64,000 nucleotides of DNA from Nemertoderma westbladi (GCA_032718475.1 JAUCBJ010007685.1:1-64000); one strand, 5' to 3'. Numbered from the stretch's first letter, positions 52,121 through 64,000 are shown. A program made the numbers and translations. The notes: generated by a model not told the origin, from the letters alone.

Positions 52121-52900
52121 TTTATACAACGACCCAACCTCCCCCCCCCGGGGCGGGCCAAATAGGGTTAAGACAGTAAAGATATGATTTTATCTACAAA
52201 AAGGACTGGAGCTTACTCTGTTACTATGGGAGTCTTAATGGCAAAGGTGAAATGAGCAGAATGAGATAATTAAATTATATAGAATGAGTAACATCTAGTA
52301 CTCAAATCCTCTTCTCTATTGCACTAATATCAATCTATTTAATATGATATTAATTTAATATCAATCTGACTAATAATTATTATTACGGTTCTACTATATC
52401 GAGTTGCGCCTATGAGAAAACACCCCGGGGATAATCCCTTTGGGACCACTATAACATGGGTCGTACGACCCATTTGTCAAATAATAACATGCCATCACGC
52501 CATTATTGGTATCTCTCACCCTTCGTTATATGTCACCATCCCCAATATGAGATGTAGATGATATAATACTAACAATTTATTGGTTATTATTAAAATTATT
52601 AAGTATCGTTATTTCACAATGAAATAATTTTGATTTATTAGAACAGTAAAATAATTTATTGGAATGCTTAATTGCTCTTCAGCGGAAAAATAATAAAAAA
52701 ACATTTCTGTAAAATAACATTAAACACTTTTTAAATTAATCACTAATTTAATAATAATAATGTAAGCCTGCCTCTAATTTATATAATATATATATATATA
52801 TATATATAATATTAGTAATAAATAATAACAATCTATATATTAATTATCTCTTCATTATTTACCATTAACTTCATCATTCTGCAACTCAACTCTAAATTTG
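52121..52900. other. Intergenic AT-rich DNA
   Basis: A TA microsatellite occupies about 52786-52808. Nothing else recognised. Confidence 0.45.
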
Positions 52901-53340
52901 CAACTACTGACAGCTAAAGTGCTCGTCCTTAGATGATATGCAACTACTGACAGCTAAAGTGTTCGTCCTTAGATGATATGCAACTACTGACAGCTAAAGT
53001 GTTCGATATACAACTACTGACAGCTAAAGTGTTCGATATACAACTACTGACAGCTAAAGTGTTCGATATACAACTACTGACAGCTAAAGTGCTCGTCCTT
53101 AGATGATATGCAACTACTGACAGCTAAAGTGTTCGATATACAACTACTGACAGCTAAAGTGTTCGATATACAACTACTGACAGCTAAAGTGTTCGATATA
53201 CAACTACTGACAGCTAAAGTGTTCGATATACAACTACTGACAGCTAAAGTGCTCGTCCTTAATGATAAGCAACTACTGACAGCTAAAGTGTTCGATATGC
53301 AACTACTGACAGCTAAATTGTTCGTCCCTAAAGTGTTAGG
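52901..53340. repeat. 30/40-bp minisatellite
   Basis: Thirteen units beginning CAACTACTGACAGCTAAAGT. Two unit types alternate irregularly: 30 bp (ending GTTCGATATA) and 40 bp (ending CGTCCTTAGATGATATG). The last units are degenerate. The 82-codon ORF at 53108-53356 merely reads the repeat. Confidence 0.95.
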
Positions 53341-53344
53341 CCTA

Positions 53345-56242
53345 TCGCTCGTTTGAACTTATTTAAGTTTAGCTCTTAGTACCTAGTATTCTTACCATAT
53401 ATTATTCATACCCAATCTGTTATCTACAAGATTATCAAAAGTAATTTCTCTGTAAAAGAAAAGATCAGTGGAAAAATTTACCAAAGAAGGCGCATCTTCT
53501 CAATTAATTGCATATAATGATGCCCATTCATTTACAATTCTTGCAGATGATATGTCTCCCTCTACAAATCTGGTAACAATATCACCAGCCAATAATCCCG
53601 CCAATGATACAAACTTTCAACTTAACAAAGTCGCCTATTGGCTTATTTGTAAATTTTTCTAACTTCAGAATGTAAAAGATGGAGTTTCTAAATTATATAT
53701 TATTTGACAAATTTATACAGAAGTATCTTGTTAAATATTTATATTTTAGTCAACAGGTCAAATTTGTTTGGAATATATTTAACGGAAATAAACTAACATA
53801 TCTAAAACATTTGATATAATCTTTAAAATATCAAACAATACTTTCCTATAGGAAACAATGTTTTTAATTAATATAACAAATTTAAAACATTTTACCAAAA
53901 CATAGTGTTGTTTTATATGTTAGCGCGCAAAAAATCTACCTTACCAAATTAATCATAATGAAAAACAGAATTTTAGCACAATTCATTGGCTTGTTTGCGT
54001 ATGCTGGTGTATATTTGGGAGTATTTAATTTCATTAATTTCTAGAACATTTCATCTCGATGAAACAGTTGTGCAATTTTTTGGTAAAGTTTTAATCGATA
54101 TTTTTATACAATGTTGAATGGACTACCAAGTGTTAAAAGTCCACTAAACGCTACCTACGCTAACTCTTTTTCTTATAAATCCAAGTATAGTGATTGATAA
54201 TCTTTAAGTTAATATAATTTCTTATTAATAAAATAATTGTGATAATAACTAATAACTAATAACCATGATATTTAAATCAAATAAAGCAGAAATTATTATC
54301 ACTAATAACCATTACATATTGTTTTGTTTTAAAACTGATAAATTGAGGCCCTTTCAACCTTGGATTACAGACTGTGCACCAGGGATTGTCATGTTGACAG
54401 GTGATATTATGCAACCTACAGTGATTATACGTTTGTAAACAGTGGGGAACTTAGCAGTGCAAGAGATTACCTGTAAGATAGGTTGACGTGGCCGGCCATG
54501 GCTTGCATACAATAATTGTATTGATTCATTGCAGTAAAATACTTAATTGATTACAGTAATTATATAGTGACTTAATTTTATTTTCATGACGTTATCTGAA
54601 ATCATGCCGGGAGTTTTTTCCTATAATTAATATGAACTATTTAGCTAGGGTTTTCAATGTGTTTTCTACCAGCCTAAAACATGGCTACCTACAGATTATG
54701 TTGCTAAGAATAAGTTGAAAATTGATTTTATCATATTGCATTAACTCCATAATAGTTTATATTTTATTACAGCAAAAAGGTAATAGATTTTCACAGATCA
54801 TTCTGCTATAACTTCATTTTACATTGCACATGATGTATTAATTACAATTATGACCAGTTACTTAAAATATATGAGGCAATTCTAACACGTGGATGACCTT
54901 GAGACCTCTGTGTAGGTATAATTAGTGGGCCTAGCATTCGCCCCCTCGCGGCCGACAGTGCAGTCTAGAAATTTGTCTGTGTATATAATTTCTTGTGGTG
55001 GAACCTTAGGAACCAAATTATCTAATGGAGAACCTTATATAATCTAGGCTACATGTGTACCAAGTTTGGTCCTCATTTCATCAAAGATTGACGGACTTAT
55101 TAGCATTGAAACATTTCTTACGCTGACAGACAGGACGGTCCAGTAATTATATACCGCTACGCCATGGCTCACCGGGACTTACGTGGCTCGCCCCACAAAT
55201 TTTGCACGAAGATAATAATATATTGATCTAAATCGAAAGTGATGGTATATAATTATTGTTTACACCTTTATCAAAATAGAAACTACCAAACAGAAACAAA
55301 GTTACCTAACTCTATGATCAACTAAAAACAGAAAAGCAGCCATTGTCAAATAGCCTAAGTTTGTTTATTGAAGAATAAATTCTGGTGTTAGAATATTATG
55401 TGTACTTTGCTTTTATGACGACGGTGTTAGGTTACTTGAATTTCTATAAAGGAAAAACAATGTAATTCCTAAAAAAACAAGTATTTTTTGTGGACTTTGA
55501 TAGTGATTGCTTCTGAAAAATATTTTCTATATAGGCTTAAACAACAGTCACAGCGCATGTTGATATGAACAACGCCCTGATGTTGTTGAATAACTATAAA
55601 CAAGAATTCACTGGCAATCAACTTGATATATAAAGCCAAAACGAATTAATGAAACTGTACATATTTTGATTCTGTGAAAATTCTCTGTGACATAACTAAG
55701 TTCAATTTTATAAGAGTTAGTAAGTTAATTAGTGTTTTTAGTTATGTTATCAATTAATTATCTTACTATAATAATGAATTGCGTTATCCTCACATTGTTC
55801 AGTTATTCCTCCTCAAACGAGGAATTTTTGTTACGCAACTATAAATTCCTAAACATTTACAAAATAATACAAATTCTCGCCACAAAGGTTGATGGTGAAA
55901 GGGATCAGATCAGCTACATGCTGGCCAATCAAGTTGATACAATTAAATTGCATGGTTTGTGGTTGGATACGCTGGATACGGATGTATCAGACATATCTAT
56001 CTAACACTACCTCAATAATATGCTGCCACGTAGTATCGGTTGCTTTGGCTCTTAGTTCTACCAAAGTTCCCAAATATGGAGTCAAATATATTCGATATAT
56101 TTGAATCAGATTAAACGATTTGGGTTCTGATCAGTTCCAGAACCTATTACAAGTAGTTTACTTATAAAAATATAATTCAACAATAATAAAAAAAACTAAT
56201 ATTATTGTAGACCTACTACTGCGGTAGTACCATCAGGAGTCC
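53345..56242. other. Long intergenic stretch, no gene recognised
   Basis: AT-rich. Around 55040-55140, text resembling retroposon 3' ends occurs (ACCAAGTTTGGTCCTCA ... GACAGACAGG), possibly an old LINE/SINE remnant. ORFs at 53468-53662 and 55732-56004 have no motif that I recognise. Confidence 0.45.
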
Positions 56243-56299
56243 GGACAATTGCGACCCGGACAATTGCGACCCGGACAATTGCGACTCGGACAATTGCTA
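56243..56299. repeat. 15-bp tandem repeat around CAATTG
   Basis: Four units of GGACAATTGCGACCC at 15-bp spacing (56243, 56258, 56273, 56288). Confidence 0.9.
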
Positions 56300-57911
56300 T
56301 CTATAAAATAAGTATAGTAGAGTAGTTTACATACATGTTTATTTTAAGGATATTCTCAAAAGATATAATTTTACGCTAGTATAGTAGTTGTGAGTTAAAG
56401 ACACTAAATTGTATTAAACTGACGGTTTAGATATCGATATCGGTTTGAAATATTTCTAACTACCATATTTACTGGAAGCAAAACAAGTGAAAGGAGTAGC
56501 TCCCACCCCGACCCTCGGGTAGAAGCTTACGAAAAGAGGAGTCTTCGGGTCGCCTCCGGCTTCGGCTGATAGTTTCATGGCTTGCATTATTTGATAAATA
56601 TTAACAAAATTGGATATATATTTACAAGTGTAAAGTAAGGTTGGTTGGGCGGGTTTTTTGTCATCTCTAATTTTTTACCATTTCCGCACCCTACTTCCCC
56701 TCTAGTCGTTGTCCTGATTCAGTCATCCTTACACAAATTCCCCTCCTCTAAACTATAACCCCATTCGCCCCACTCCCTATCACACGCATATCTTGTCGGA
56801 TATGCGGTTCTTAAGTAAATCCGCATCCATCGAATTCAAACAATAAAATATTAAACTCTGCTCTACCTCTAAAGAAACGTCTGATCACTTATTTCTGTTT
56901 AACAATATTCCATTATCTCCTTCCATTTAAAGGGTACATCTACGATAAACGGAAATAGATATAAGGCCATTGTAATCAGATCTGCACCCGTAAGCAGATG
57001 AGTAGTTCAGTCGAGGATCTAAATTGAGAGGAAAAGTGAATATCTGAACCGGGATTGGCCTCTCCATTATCCCATCTCTACAAACGGGTGCAGATCTCCC
57101 CCACCCGGCGTCACACCAGCAGCAGAACAACGGTCCACGATACTTTAATACACCTTGGTCGGTAATTCATTTACCGAACCCCCACCACCGTCATCTTACA
57201 GTCTGTTAAATATTGAGGCTTGTTGGTGGCACTCCAATGACCCGTGGACCTGCACCACTCACGTAATGGCAGATCCCACGAATCAGTGTGTCCGCACCTA
57301 ACCCAGAGGATTTCGACGGTTGCTCGATGACTTCAACCAACAATTTAAACTCAAAATTATCTATGATTCATTTAACGCGCCTAGTCTATCTGTCTGTCTG
57401 CAAATTTTGAAAAAAATTGAAAATTAGCTTCGTTTAATACTAGGTTTCTAATTCCAATCCTTACCGATTTTTTCAATTTTATGACATCACAAAAAATTTG
57501 CGCTCACATTATTGAAAACAACCCGTATCATCACAGATCACTCTGCCACATTAATTTACAACATCAACACGACCACGGAATCGAGTAATATGGGGATACT
57601 GATGGTCTGATATCCTGACCACCTCCCTATTTTTATATTAGCAGATATCATAAAAAACCAAAAACAGTTATCGAAAGCTAATAATAAAAAAATATATTTA
57701 GAAGCTTTAGAATTCTTAAAATATTATTATATATTTATAAATATATATTTCACATTAGAATGTCGCCATATATTTTTATATATTACACAACCTAGAGTCC
57801 TAGAGCCAAGCCTGGGCTTTAAGCGTTGAAATTGCAGGGTGCGACAGGGTTTTTACAAAGAAATTCCCCATTTATTATACAGCACCTCATTACAAATATA
57901 TGTGTGGCACA
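56300..57911. other. Intergenic, no gene recognised
   Basis: Mixed composition with a moderately GC-rich part near 56490-57150. No ORF with recognisable motifs. Confidence 0.4.
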
Positions 57912-58215
57912 GACTGGAGGGGGGGGGGGGGGGAAATCCAATCTATGTGAAATATTATCTCGTTTCAATGGTAAATTTACAATTGTATAAAAGGATCAGG
58001 TGAAAGAGGCTACTACTACTACTACTAGGATCGGCATGCTGCATTGCAGCTGCATTTTTAAGAATGCTGTGCCGGCTTGTCAACAAATTTGACGGATCAC
58101 AACGGTGAAAGAGGCACTTTAGTCTAACCAAAACAATAAACGAAATTCAATAGAATAGTTTACAGTTTTATTTCTGAGAGTAACTGGAGAGGAATGAATT
58201 TTGATTGCGTCCAGA
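57912..58215 (+). repeat. Dispersed repeat, interrupted by a small LINE insert
   Basis: Counterpart of 51884-52120 in opposite orientation, beginning with a long G tract (57919-57936) and ending GCGTCCAG. It is interrupted at 58011-58103. Confidence 0.72.
58011..58087 (-). mobile_element. 77-bp LINE micro-insertion (family 'L' 3' end only)
   Basis: TAC tail, AGGATCGGCATGC and only the last about 60 bp of the LINE, ending near TTGTCAACAAA. GGTGAAAGAGGC is present directly before the tail (57999-58010) and again at 58104-58115, with 16 bp of extra sequence between the LINE end and the second copy. This is extreme 5' truncation. Confidence 0.9.
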
Positions 58216-58827
58216 GCTGAATAGCTGGCTTTTCCACTTCAGAGCTGAATACTATATTTACTAAATTTAATGTGACATCAATATTCGAGTTGAATATTAA
58301 TTTATTTGTACCTCCCCATTTGTATGCGACCCGGAGGTCCGCTGTTAGTGATAGGATATGCAACTTACGACTGCCTATTCAATAGAAGAAGACTGAATAA
58401 GTAAAGCAAGGACAGTTGAGTGAAATGACATTAAAGTGAAATTAAACATAGATGTGAAATTATGAAAACCATTTTACAAAACAATTTTCATTTTATTTAT
58501 TTGTGAACAAATAAAAAAATATTAATTTCCTAATATTAGAAAGAATATTTTTACCCGGAGAGGGCATTTGTGAGTAATATGGTGTAGTCCGACATGCTGA
58601 CCATATTCTAACAAGCAGAGAAGCTAAGATAATTAACCTTGAGAGGGCCATCCGTCGCATTACACATGGCAAGGAACAGTAATTCGATCCATGTAAACAT
58701 ACAAGCATTATTACGGTTGCAACCAGAGGATTAAATGGCATGCTTGTTAATGATGCAACCAGAGGATTAAATGGTATGCTTGTTAATGAAGCAAACGTAA
58801 TTGTAAGATGATATGAGTAGATTGACA
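58216..58827. other. Intergenic, small local duplication
   Basis: About 58718-58792 contains two copies of GCAACCAGAGGATTAAATGG(C/T)ATGCTTGTTAATG (46 bp apart). No gene. Confidence 0.55.
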
Positions 58828-61800
58828 TACTACTACTAGGATCGGCATGCTGCATTGCAGCTGCATTTTTAAGAATGCTGTGCCGGCTTGTCGACAAAAT
58901 TGCACCGCCACAACTCCCTATCACCCATGACATTTGCTAGATCATCCGCATCTTCAAGGACAGTGTTCTTTAAGATGCGTCTCAAGAAAGTCATGGGCTG
59001 TCCACCATGCTTATTCACTCCACGAGGCTGCCAAAGTACAAGATTATGCACTAGCTGGTCCTCACGGCGAAAGCAATGTCCTGCAAAGCGGAGGCGATTT
59101 TGTTCTAGTGTCAAGCTTGGGGGAACCAATGAGACACCTCCAATGTTATATAGTGTCTGGTTGGAGATGTGTGCATTGTACTTGACACAATGAACCCGGC
59201 ATAGCATTCTTGTGAATGTGCCATCCAGAGATTTGGTGTCCTCAGCAGTTAGAGCCCAGCATGGACTCCCATAGAGGAGTACTGGAACTACTGCTGCTCT
59301 AAATAACCGGACCTTAAGTTTCCGATTAATTCTCGGTGACTTCCAAATCCTGGAAAGCCTATTCAAGGCTGCCCATGCCTTTCCCTTACGTATTCGAAGG
59401 TCCTCACCTGACTTCCGGATCCATGATCCCAGGTAACAGAAGTCATCCACATGCTCAAGCATACCATCTTTTGAGCTTATGCTCATCCGATCAGAGACTT
59501 GCTGAGGACTTTCAAAGTTAACTGTCAAAATTTTGGTCTTTCTGGAGTTAATAAAAAGACCAACACTAGAAGCAGCATGTTCTCAATGAGCTGAGGAGCC
59601 GTTGGGCTCCCTCTAGTGATTCTGAGGGTACTCCTAAGTCATCAGCAAAGTCTAGATCAGTTAGGTACTTGGCAGGATTTCCTCGACTTCTGGAGCCAGT
59701 AGGTGGAGTTATCATCACCCCATCATCATTATGATGATCTAAGGACATGCGTAGAACACAGTCAACAACAATTATGAACAAGAATGGTGCAAGTGTGTCT
59801 CCCTGGAGGACGCCCCATAACACTTCAAATGGTTCTGTGTCACCGTCAACAGTAGACACAAATGTTGTCGAACCATCGTATACTGATCTGATTGCTGCAA
59901 TAATTTCATCAGGAATCCCATGTAATGAAAGTATGCTGAACATACGTGAGCGAGAGATTGAATCAAAGGCCTTGAAGAAGTCAACAAAGATATCAGCCAG
60001 ATGCCTGTCTTTCTTTTTTGATAACTCTTCAATTATCCTTCTAAGTGCCAAAATGGGCTCCATGGTCCCACGACCTTTACAGAACCCATTCTGATTTCCA
60101 CGGAGCAGTCTCTCAATGGGATCCCTGATGCGATTTAATAGAATTCTATTGTATAGCTTTGCAGCAATCGAGATCAATGAGATTCCCCGAGAAGAACCAT
60201 AGAGTGTTAGGTTGCCCTTCTTGGGAACTGGTACCAACTTATTTGTTTTCATTTCTTCTGGGACTCTTGTTATACGGTACATGTCTACTATGATGGGATA
60301 GATGAGCTTTAAACACTCAGGTATTTAAAAGACCTCAGGGGGAACACCATCTACTCCACTGGCACGATTGGTCTTAATGCTCTTTGCAGCAGCCTTCACT
60401 TCTGCAAAGGAGATATCACCAATGGGAATATCTGGGAGTACAGACTCAGACACTTTTACTTCTATAAAGTTATCAGGCAATACCCTGTCATTATTGAGGA
60501 GCTTTTCAAAGTGGGCCTTCCAACCATTGAGGCGATCGGCTGGTGATTCAGCCTTAACCTTGGTGGTTGGGTTGCTTTTTCGACCAGCAAGCAAGATGAT
60601 CGATCTCCATGCCTGGGATGATTGCCTGCTGTCGTAAGCATCATTGATGGCATCAACCTGTTGGTTTATTAGCTCCTGTAAATTAACAGAGTACTGCCTG
60701 TTCAAGGACCTAGATGCAGCCTTAACTGCATTCTTGGCCGCAGTAGTCTGTTTGAGTCGGAACTCTTTCTGCGCCTTGTAGAGGTCATTTCGGCACTTCT
60801 GAATTTTGTTGTCAGTCCAGGGGGCACGTTTCCTGTTTCGAGGGTATACAGGAACTGTTTCTGCAGCTGCTAACTTAACTGCCTCTGTAAAGGCATTATA
60901 GCCCTCACAGTGATCTGCCGCCTCAGAGGCAAGAACCTCATACCTGTTGCTCAGCTGTAGTGTGAAGCTGGATCTCACACTTGGCTGTTGCAACAGAGAG
61001 GACAAGTCATGCCGCGGCAAGGCAGATTTCGTTGTTCTGCTAGCACGCAGACTAAGTCTTACCTTGGCCACAATAAGGCGGTGATCACTGGAGAAGGGTC
61101 TTAGTGTAAATGCATTACAGTCTTGTATAGAGCTACTGTATTTCCTACGAAACAGGATATGGTCTATCTGGGACTTGTGACCACTGGGTCCACTATGAGT
61201 CCATAGCTTTCCAGTTCGCTTCTTCAACTGGGTTACAGCCGAAAACAATCCATTTCCAGAGATAAAATCCTGAAGATGGACGGAATTTCGGTTAACACTA
61301 TTGCTATAGACCCAGGGCGATGTAGGTGATTGATGCAGACTTGCATTAAAGTCTCCCAGGAATGTTAAGAATGCATGCTGATCCACGCCATCAGTAGCTG
61401 CTTGTAGATTCTGGTAGAAATTTTCCACCTCATCTACAGGGGCAACACTAGTTGGAGAGTAGCACACAATCAGAACCACCTTAGGAAACTTCTTAGCCAG
61501 TCTTCCAGAACATGAGAAGTGGCAACGGATGATGCGGTTAGAGATTTGGTCTATTTTGTCCAATGCTGCATGTGCAGTTGGATTCATCAATAGACCAATT
61601 CCACCATTGCCACTATCATCTGCTGAAGCGAGGGCGAGTCGCCAACCGCCCCCCATGTCCTTAATCAGAACCTCATCAGTCTGTCCAGTCTGTATTCGGT
61701 GCTCTTGAACACCCACTGCACTAAGAGAAAGCTTATCTGCCAAGGCAGTCAGCTCACCTTGTCGCATTGGGGACCCGAGTGTTAGGGTGTTTACTGAGGC

Positions 61801-61855
61801 TAGTCTAGTGACTTGCCTCAGATTCACCAATGGCTTTGTTGGTCGGGGTGGAACA
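58828..61855 (-). mobile_element. Nearly full-length LINE (family 'L', APE-type)
   Basis: 3.03 kb, the longest copy in the window. TAC tail on the left (58828-58838); 5' end at GGTGGAAC on the right (about 61855), the same boundary as the copy at 6683. One ORF holds endonuclease plus reverse transcriptase; the 5' UTR is negligible. A short endonuclease-RT ORF, a microsatellite tail and about 13-bp TSDs fit RTE/L2-like elements, but the clade is not settled. It lies 12 bp from the LTR of the next element. Confidence 0.95.
58869..61830 (-). pseudogene. LINE endonuclease-reverse transcriptase with two lesions
   Basis: Reads downward from 61830. APE-type endonuclease: VNTLTLG near the start, VGVQEHR, FLGDFNASLHQ, SQIDHILFRRK, SSDHRLIVAKV. 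Linker with KAPWTDNKIQK-like text, then RT: NRASGVDGVPPEVF, FVDFFKAFDS, LQGDTLAPFLF, DFADD (about 59637-59650), C-terminal LRFAGHCFRRE and MGDRELWR. Two breaks: an in-frame TAA (60325-60327) where the nested copy at about 4994 has a Lys codon, and a one-base insertion near 59584 shifting the frame. No ATG lies upstream of the first conserved endonuclease residues; the first in-frame ATG is 61767. Role when intact: target nicking and target-primed reverse transcription. Confidence 0.93.
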
Positions 61856-61867
61856 TGAGAGTAGCCT

Positions 61868-62397
61868 TGTTAGCTTATTCAATCCCGCTAACACCCCATA
61901 AAGTTATAAGCCGATAAGCAATATTGGGAGCCACGAGATTGGGCAATTAACCAACTCGTGCCATCCCAATAAGAATGGGAAGGAAGCACACAATAGAGGG
62001 TCAGGGGCCAAACCCCTAACCCAGAGGGAACAGGTGGAGTGAACGGGAACACTCCACGGGGCGCCAACAAGGGTATCAACCAATCAGAGGGGGGCAAGGC
62101 ATCGATTAGGTAGTAATTAGGCCAACCGTGCAATATAATCAGTAACCTATTAATCAGTAATTCAGTTATCTCAGTGCAGTAGTGCTAGCATAGGTTAGTT
62201 AGTTTAGATAGGGGAGCACGTGACTTTTAGTTACCGTATCCCGCCTTCCACATATCTATATCTATATCTTATACCCATCAGTTATTATACACCGAACATC
62301 AGAACTCATTCACTGCTTTCGTTTACTCTTTATACATGGCGGGGACGCGTAAACTAAAATACCGGATAAATCGGGATCCCTCCTGGATCCCGTCACA
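61868..62397 (+). repeat. 5' LTR of the second gag-type element
   Basis: 530 bp; begins TGTTAGC, 12 bases, GCTAACA, and ends GATCCCGTCACA like the LTRs at 12940 and 19181. It is clearly related to them but diverged throughout, so it is a sister family rather than the same one. Confidence 0.9.
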
Positions 62398-62463
62398 GTA
62401 ACTAAAACCAGCTGCCGCCCCAGATAAAACTCAACCACTAGCCACCGAAATCTGCAGAAGAGG

Positions 62464-64000
62464 ATGAGTCAGTCAGGTGACACGACACCGACGCGGACCC
62501 CGGACGAAGACCTAACGATCCGCGAGGCCGCAACCAGGCGATACAGGCCCACAACGCCGGACCCATCGGTAACGGGTCATCCGGCAGTTCAGGACGAGGG
62601 GGGCCTGGAACCCGAGGTCGAACCGAGAGAAAGAGAGAGCGGGACGGAGGGAGACGGAGACGAGTCGACACGGGATGGGGGTCGACGCACCGGTGTCGCC
62701 GGCCAGCCACAGGCCGAGGGCGACGAGCGGCCCGCCGAAACGGCGACGGTGGGGCCGACGGTGCGGCCCCGGACGCAGAGAGACGGAGGAGACATCGGTA
62801 CCGATGTCGCCGGCCAGCTACAGGCCGAGGGCGACGGACGGCCCACCGGAACGGCGACAGTGGAGCCGCCGGTACGACGTCGAACCCGGAGGGACGGAGG
62901 AGAGGTCGGCGACGAGGACGTCGGGGTTTCAGAGCAACTTCGACGGGCCTACAACGCGACCCGGAAGCTAATGAAGGACGCCAAGAAGGAAGGGGCGAAG
63001 GTAGACGAGGTGAGACTGAGAAAGCGACTAGGTGAGTCGGATAGACACTTTAATTACCTAATACGTTTTAGGCAGAGAGAACTAGCCGAGGAGAGAGCAA
63101 AAGGGGTTGCCGGCGAACTATTTGAACTATGGGAGTGTGGGAGTATGGAACCTAGCGTAGCGCCAGTGTACATAGGGCCATACTTGGTCGATGCCCGGGG
63201 AGTAAAATTAGTGGGTTGGAGGGGACCCGAGGGGGGCGAATCCGAGGTTAACCCCGAGGATTCGGCCTCGTCAGTCGGAGAAAGTTCTAGGAAGCGGGGG
63301 AAAGTTAGTAGGTCGGGAAGGCGGAGGGGGTCCGTCGTAACCGATAAGTCTGCTACATCCTCCGCGAAAGAAAGAGTGGTGAGAGAGATAGGTGCCGCAT
63401 ACCGTCTCAACATGGTAGAGCAAGGTCAGAGGGAAATGGAGGAACGGTTAGAGGAGGGGAGAGTGCGGTTAGAGAGGGAAGCGGCATTGATTAGAGAAAC
63501 CGGAGAGAGGGCCGAAAGGGCTTTGAGAAGCCTTAGGGAGTGTGAGGAAATAGAGGAAAAGGAGTGTAGGGAGCGTGAGGCGAGGGAGGACAGGGAACGC
63601 AAAGAGCGTGAGGCTGAACACAAGGAACATGAGGCGAGGAGGGAAAAGGAACGCAAGGAACATGAGGCGAGAAGGGAAAAGGAACGCAAGGAGCGCGAGG
63701 TGAGATGAAGGGAGAGCATTAGGAGTGTAGCAGAGTCGGCTGCCCGGGACACCCAGGAGTGTGAGAGGAGAATGGCAGAGGCTGAACGAGAGCACAAGGA
63801 ATTAAAGAGACGCCAGAGTGTGCTTGCGGAAGATAAGATTAGACGGGCGCACGAGCTGCAACTGGTGCGAGCGTCGCCGTCTGAAAGCGGGGCCGGCTCG
63901 AGTATTTTTGGGGAGCCGGGGGCCGTAGATACATTTATTGATACCCCACTGACAGGGACCGCACGACAGACTCAAAACTGGTGCGACCGTACGGGCGGCG
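62464..64000 (+). CDS. Gag-like protein, in-frame TGA, incomplete at the window edge
   Basis: ATG 62464, start conserved with 13550 (MSQ, then TPTRTPDEDLTIREA). Acidic/basic disordered N-terminus with an internal duplication (two segments around TDVAGQLQAEGDGRPTGTATV and a similar one). From about codon 160 there is a more conserved block (RLRKRLGESDRHFNYLIRFR, VYIGPYLVDARGVKLVGW), which is also recognisable in the decayed copy at 13.9-14.2 kb. A long Glu/Arg coiled coil follows (about codons 300-415). The frame meets TGA at 63706-63708 but stays open to 64000. The TGA is either one mutation or a readthrough site. No zinc knuckle is reached within the window. No known domain is recognised beyond the Gag-like context. 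Confidence 0.75.

Larger units (their letters stand above)
61868..64000 (+). mobile_element. Second LTR element of the gag-only type (5' part only; runs off the window)
   Basis: 5' LTR (61868-62397), then a Gag-like ORF homologous to that of the element at 12940-19726. The right half lies outside the window, so whether it has pol is unknown. Confidence 0.9.

Noticed and set aside
53108-53356. 82-codon ORF of repeated QLLTAKVFDI
   Set aside because: Reads the 30-bp minisatellite only; no evidence for a gene.
55732-56004. 90-codon ORF in the intergenic region
   Set aside because: No recognisable motif, AT-rich, no supporting context; could be chance.

Overview
This window looks like nuclear DNA of an invertebrate metazoan. 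The background is AT-rich. The only recognisable host genes are two single-exon fibrinogen-related (FReD) type II membrane proteins. Everything else that codes belongs to eukaryotic retroelements: APE-type non-LTR (LINE), Ty3/Gypsy, BEL/Pao, and a CXC-Cys/reverse-transcriptase/zinc-finger-nuclease-like non-LTR group that I associate with cnidarians, sponges and similar genomes. I see no bacterial-type operons, CRISPR arrays or rRNA genes. The species cannot be named from the sequence.

Layout. 1-6.7 kb: an imperfect tandem duplication (about 1.2-1.7 kb units), each copy running into LINE sequence; the second LINE is interrupted by a younger, oppositely oriented copy of the same family with a 13-bp target-site duplication (TSD). 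7.2-12.3 kb: an intact Ty3/Gypsy element (129-bp identical LTRs, 5-bp TSD, one 1447-codon Gag-Pol ORF), flanked by a short inverted repeat. 12.9-36.3 kb: a 39-bp satellite array into which three elements landed: a 6.8-kb gag-only LTR element (TSD ACATG), a truncated LINE, and a 14.9-kb BEL/Pao element with about 2.3-kb LTRs (TSD GAAAC). The BEL element has lost the reverse-transcriptase part of pol, and a LINE fragment occupies that place. It also carries eight copies of a 20-bp palindromic sequence, read in all three frames of its coding region. 37.0-38.8 kb: a 63-bp minisatellite with a 13-unit (819-bp) higher-order repeat, open on the minus strand for 569 codons. 39.1-45.0 kb: two decayed copies of the CXC/RT element in opposite orientations, with a LINE fragment between them. 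45.4-49.1 kb: the two FReD genes, tandem on the minus strand, equal in length (349 aa), separated by a foldback element and sharing a near-identical patch that suggests gene conversion. 49-58.8 kb: mostly non-coding with several small tandem and dispersed repeats. 58.8-61.9 kb: the most complete LINE, broken by one nonsense change and one frameshift. 61.9 kb to the end: the 5' LTR and gag-like ORF of a second family related to the gag-only element, running off the window.

The two FReD genes are probably the only host protein genes: membrane-anchored lectin-like proteins with a cytoplasmic N-terminus and an extracellular fibrinogen domain. The rest is a layered record of insertion. The most unusual items are the BEL palindromic sequence, the gag-only LTR element with its hairpin array and near-identical LTRs, the BEL element with LINE sequence in place of its RT, and the higher-order minisatellite ORF.
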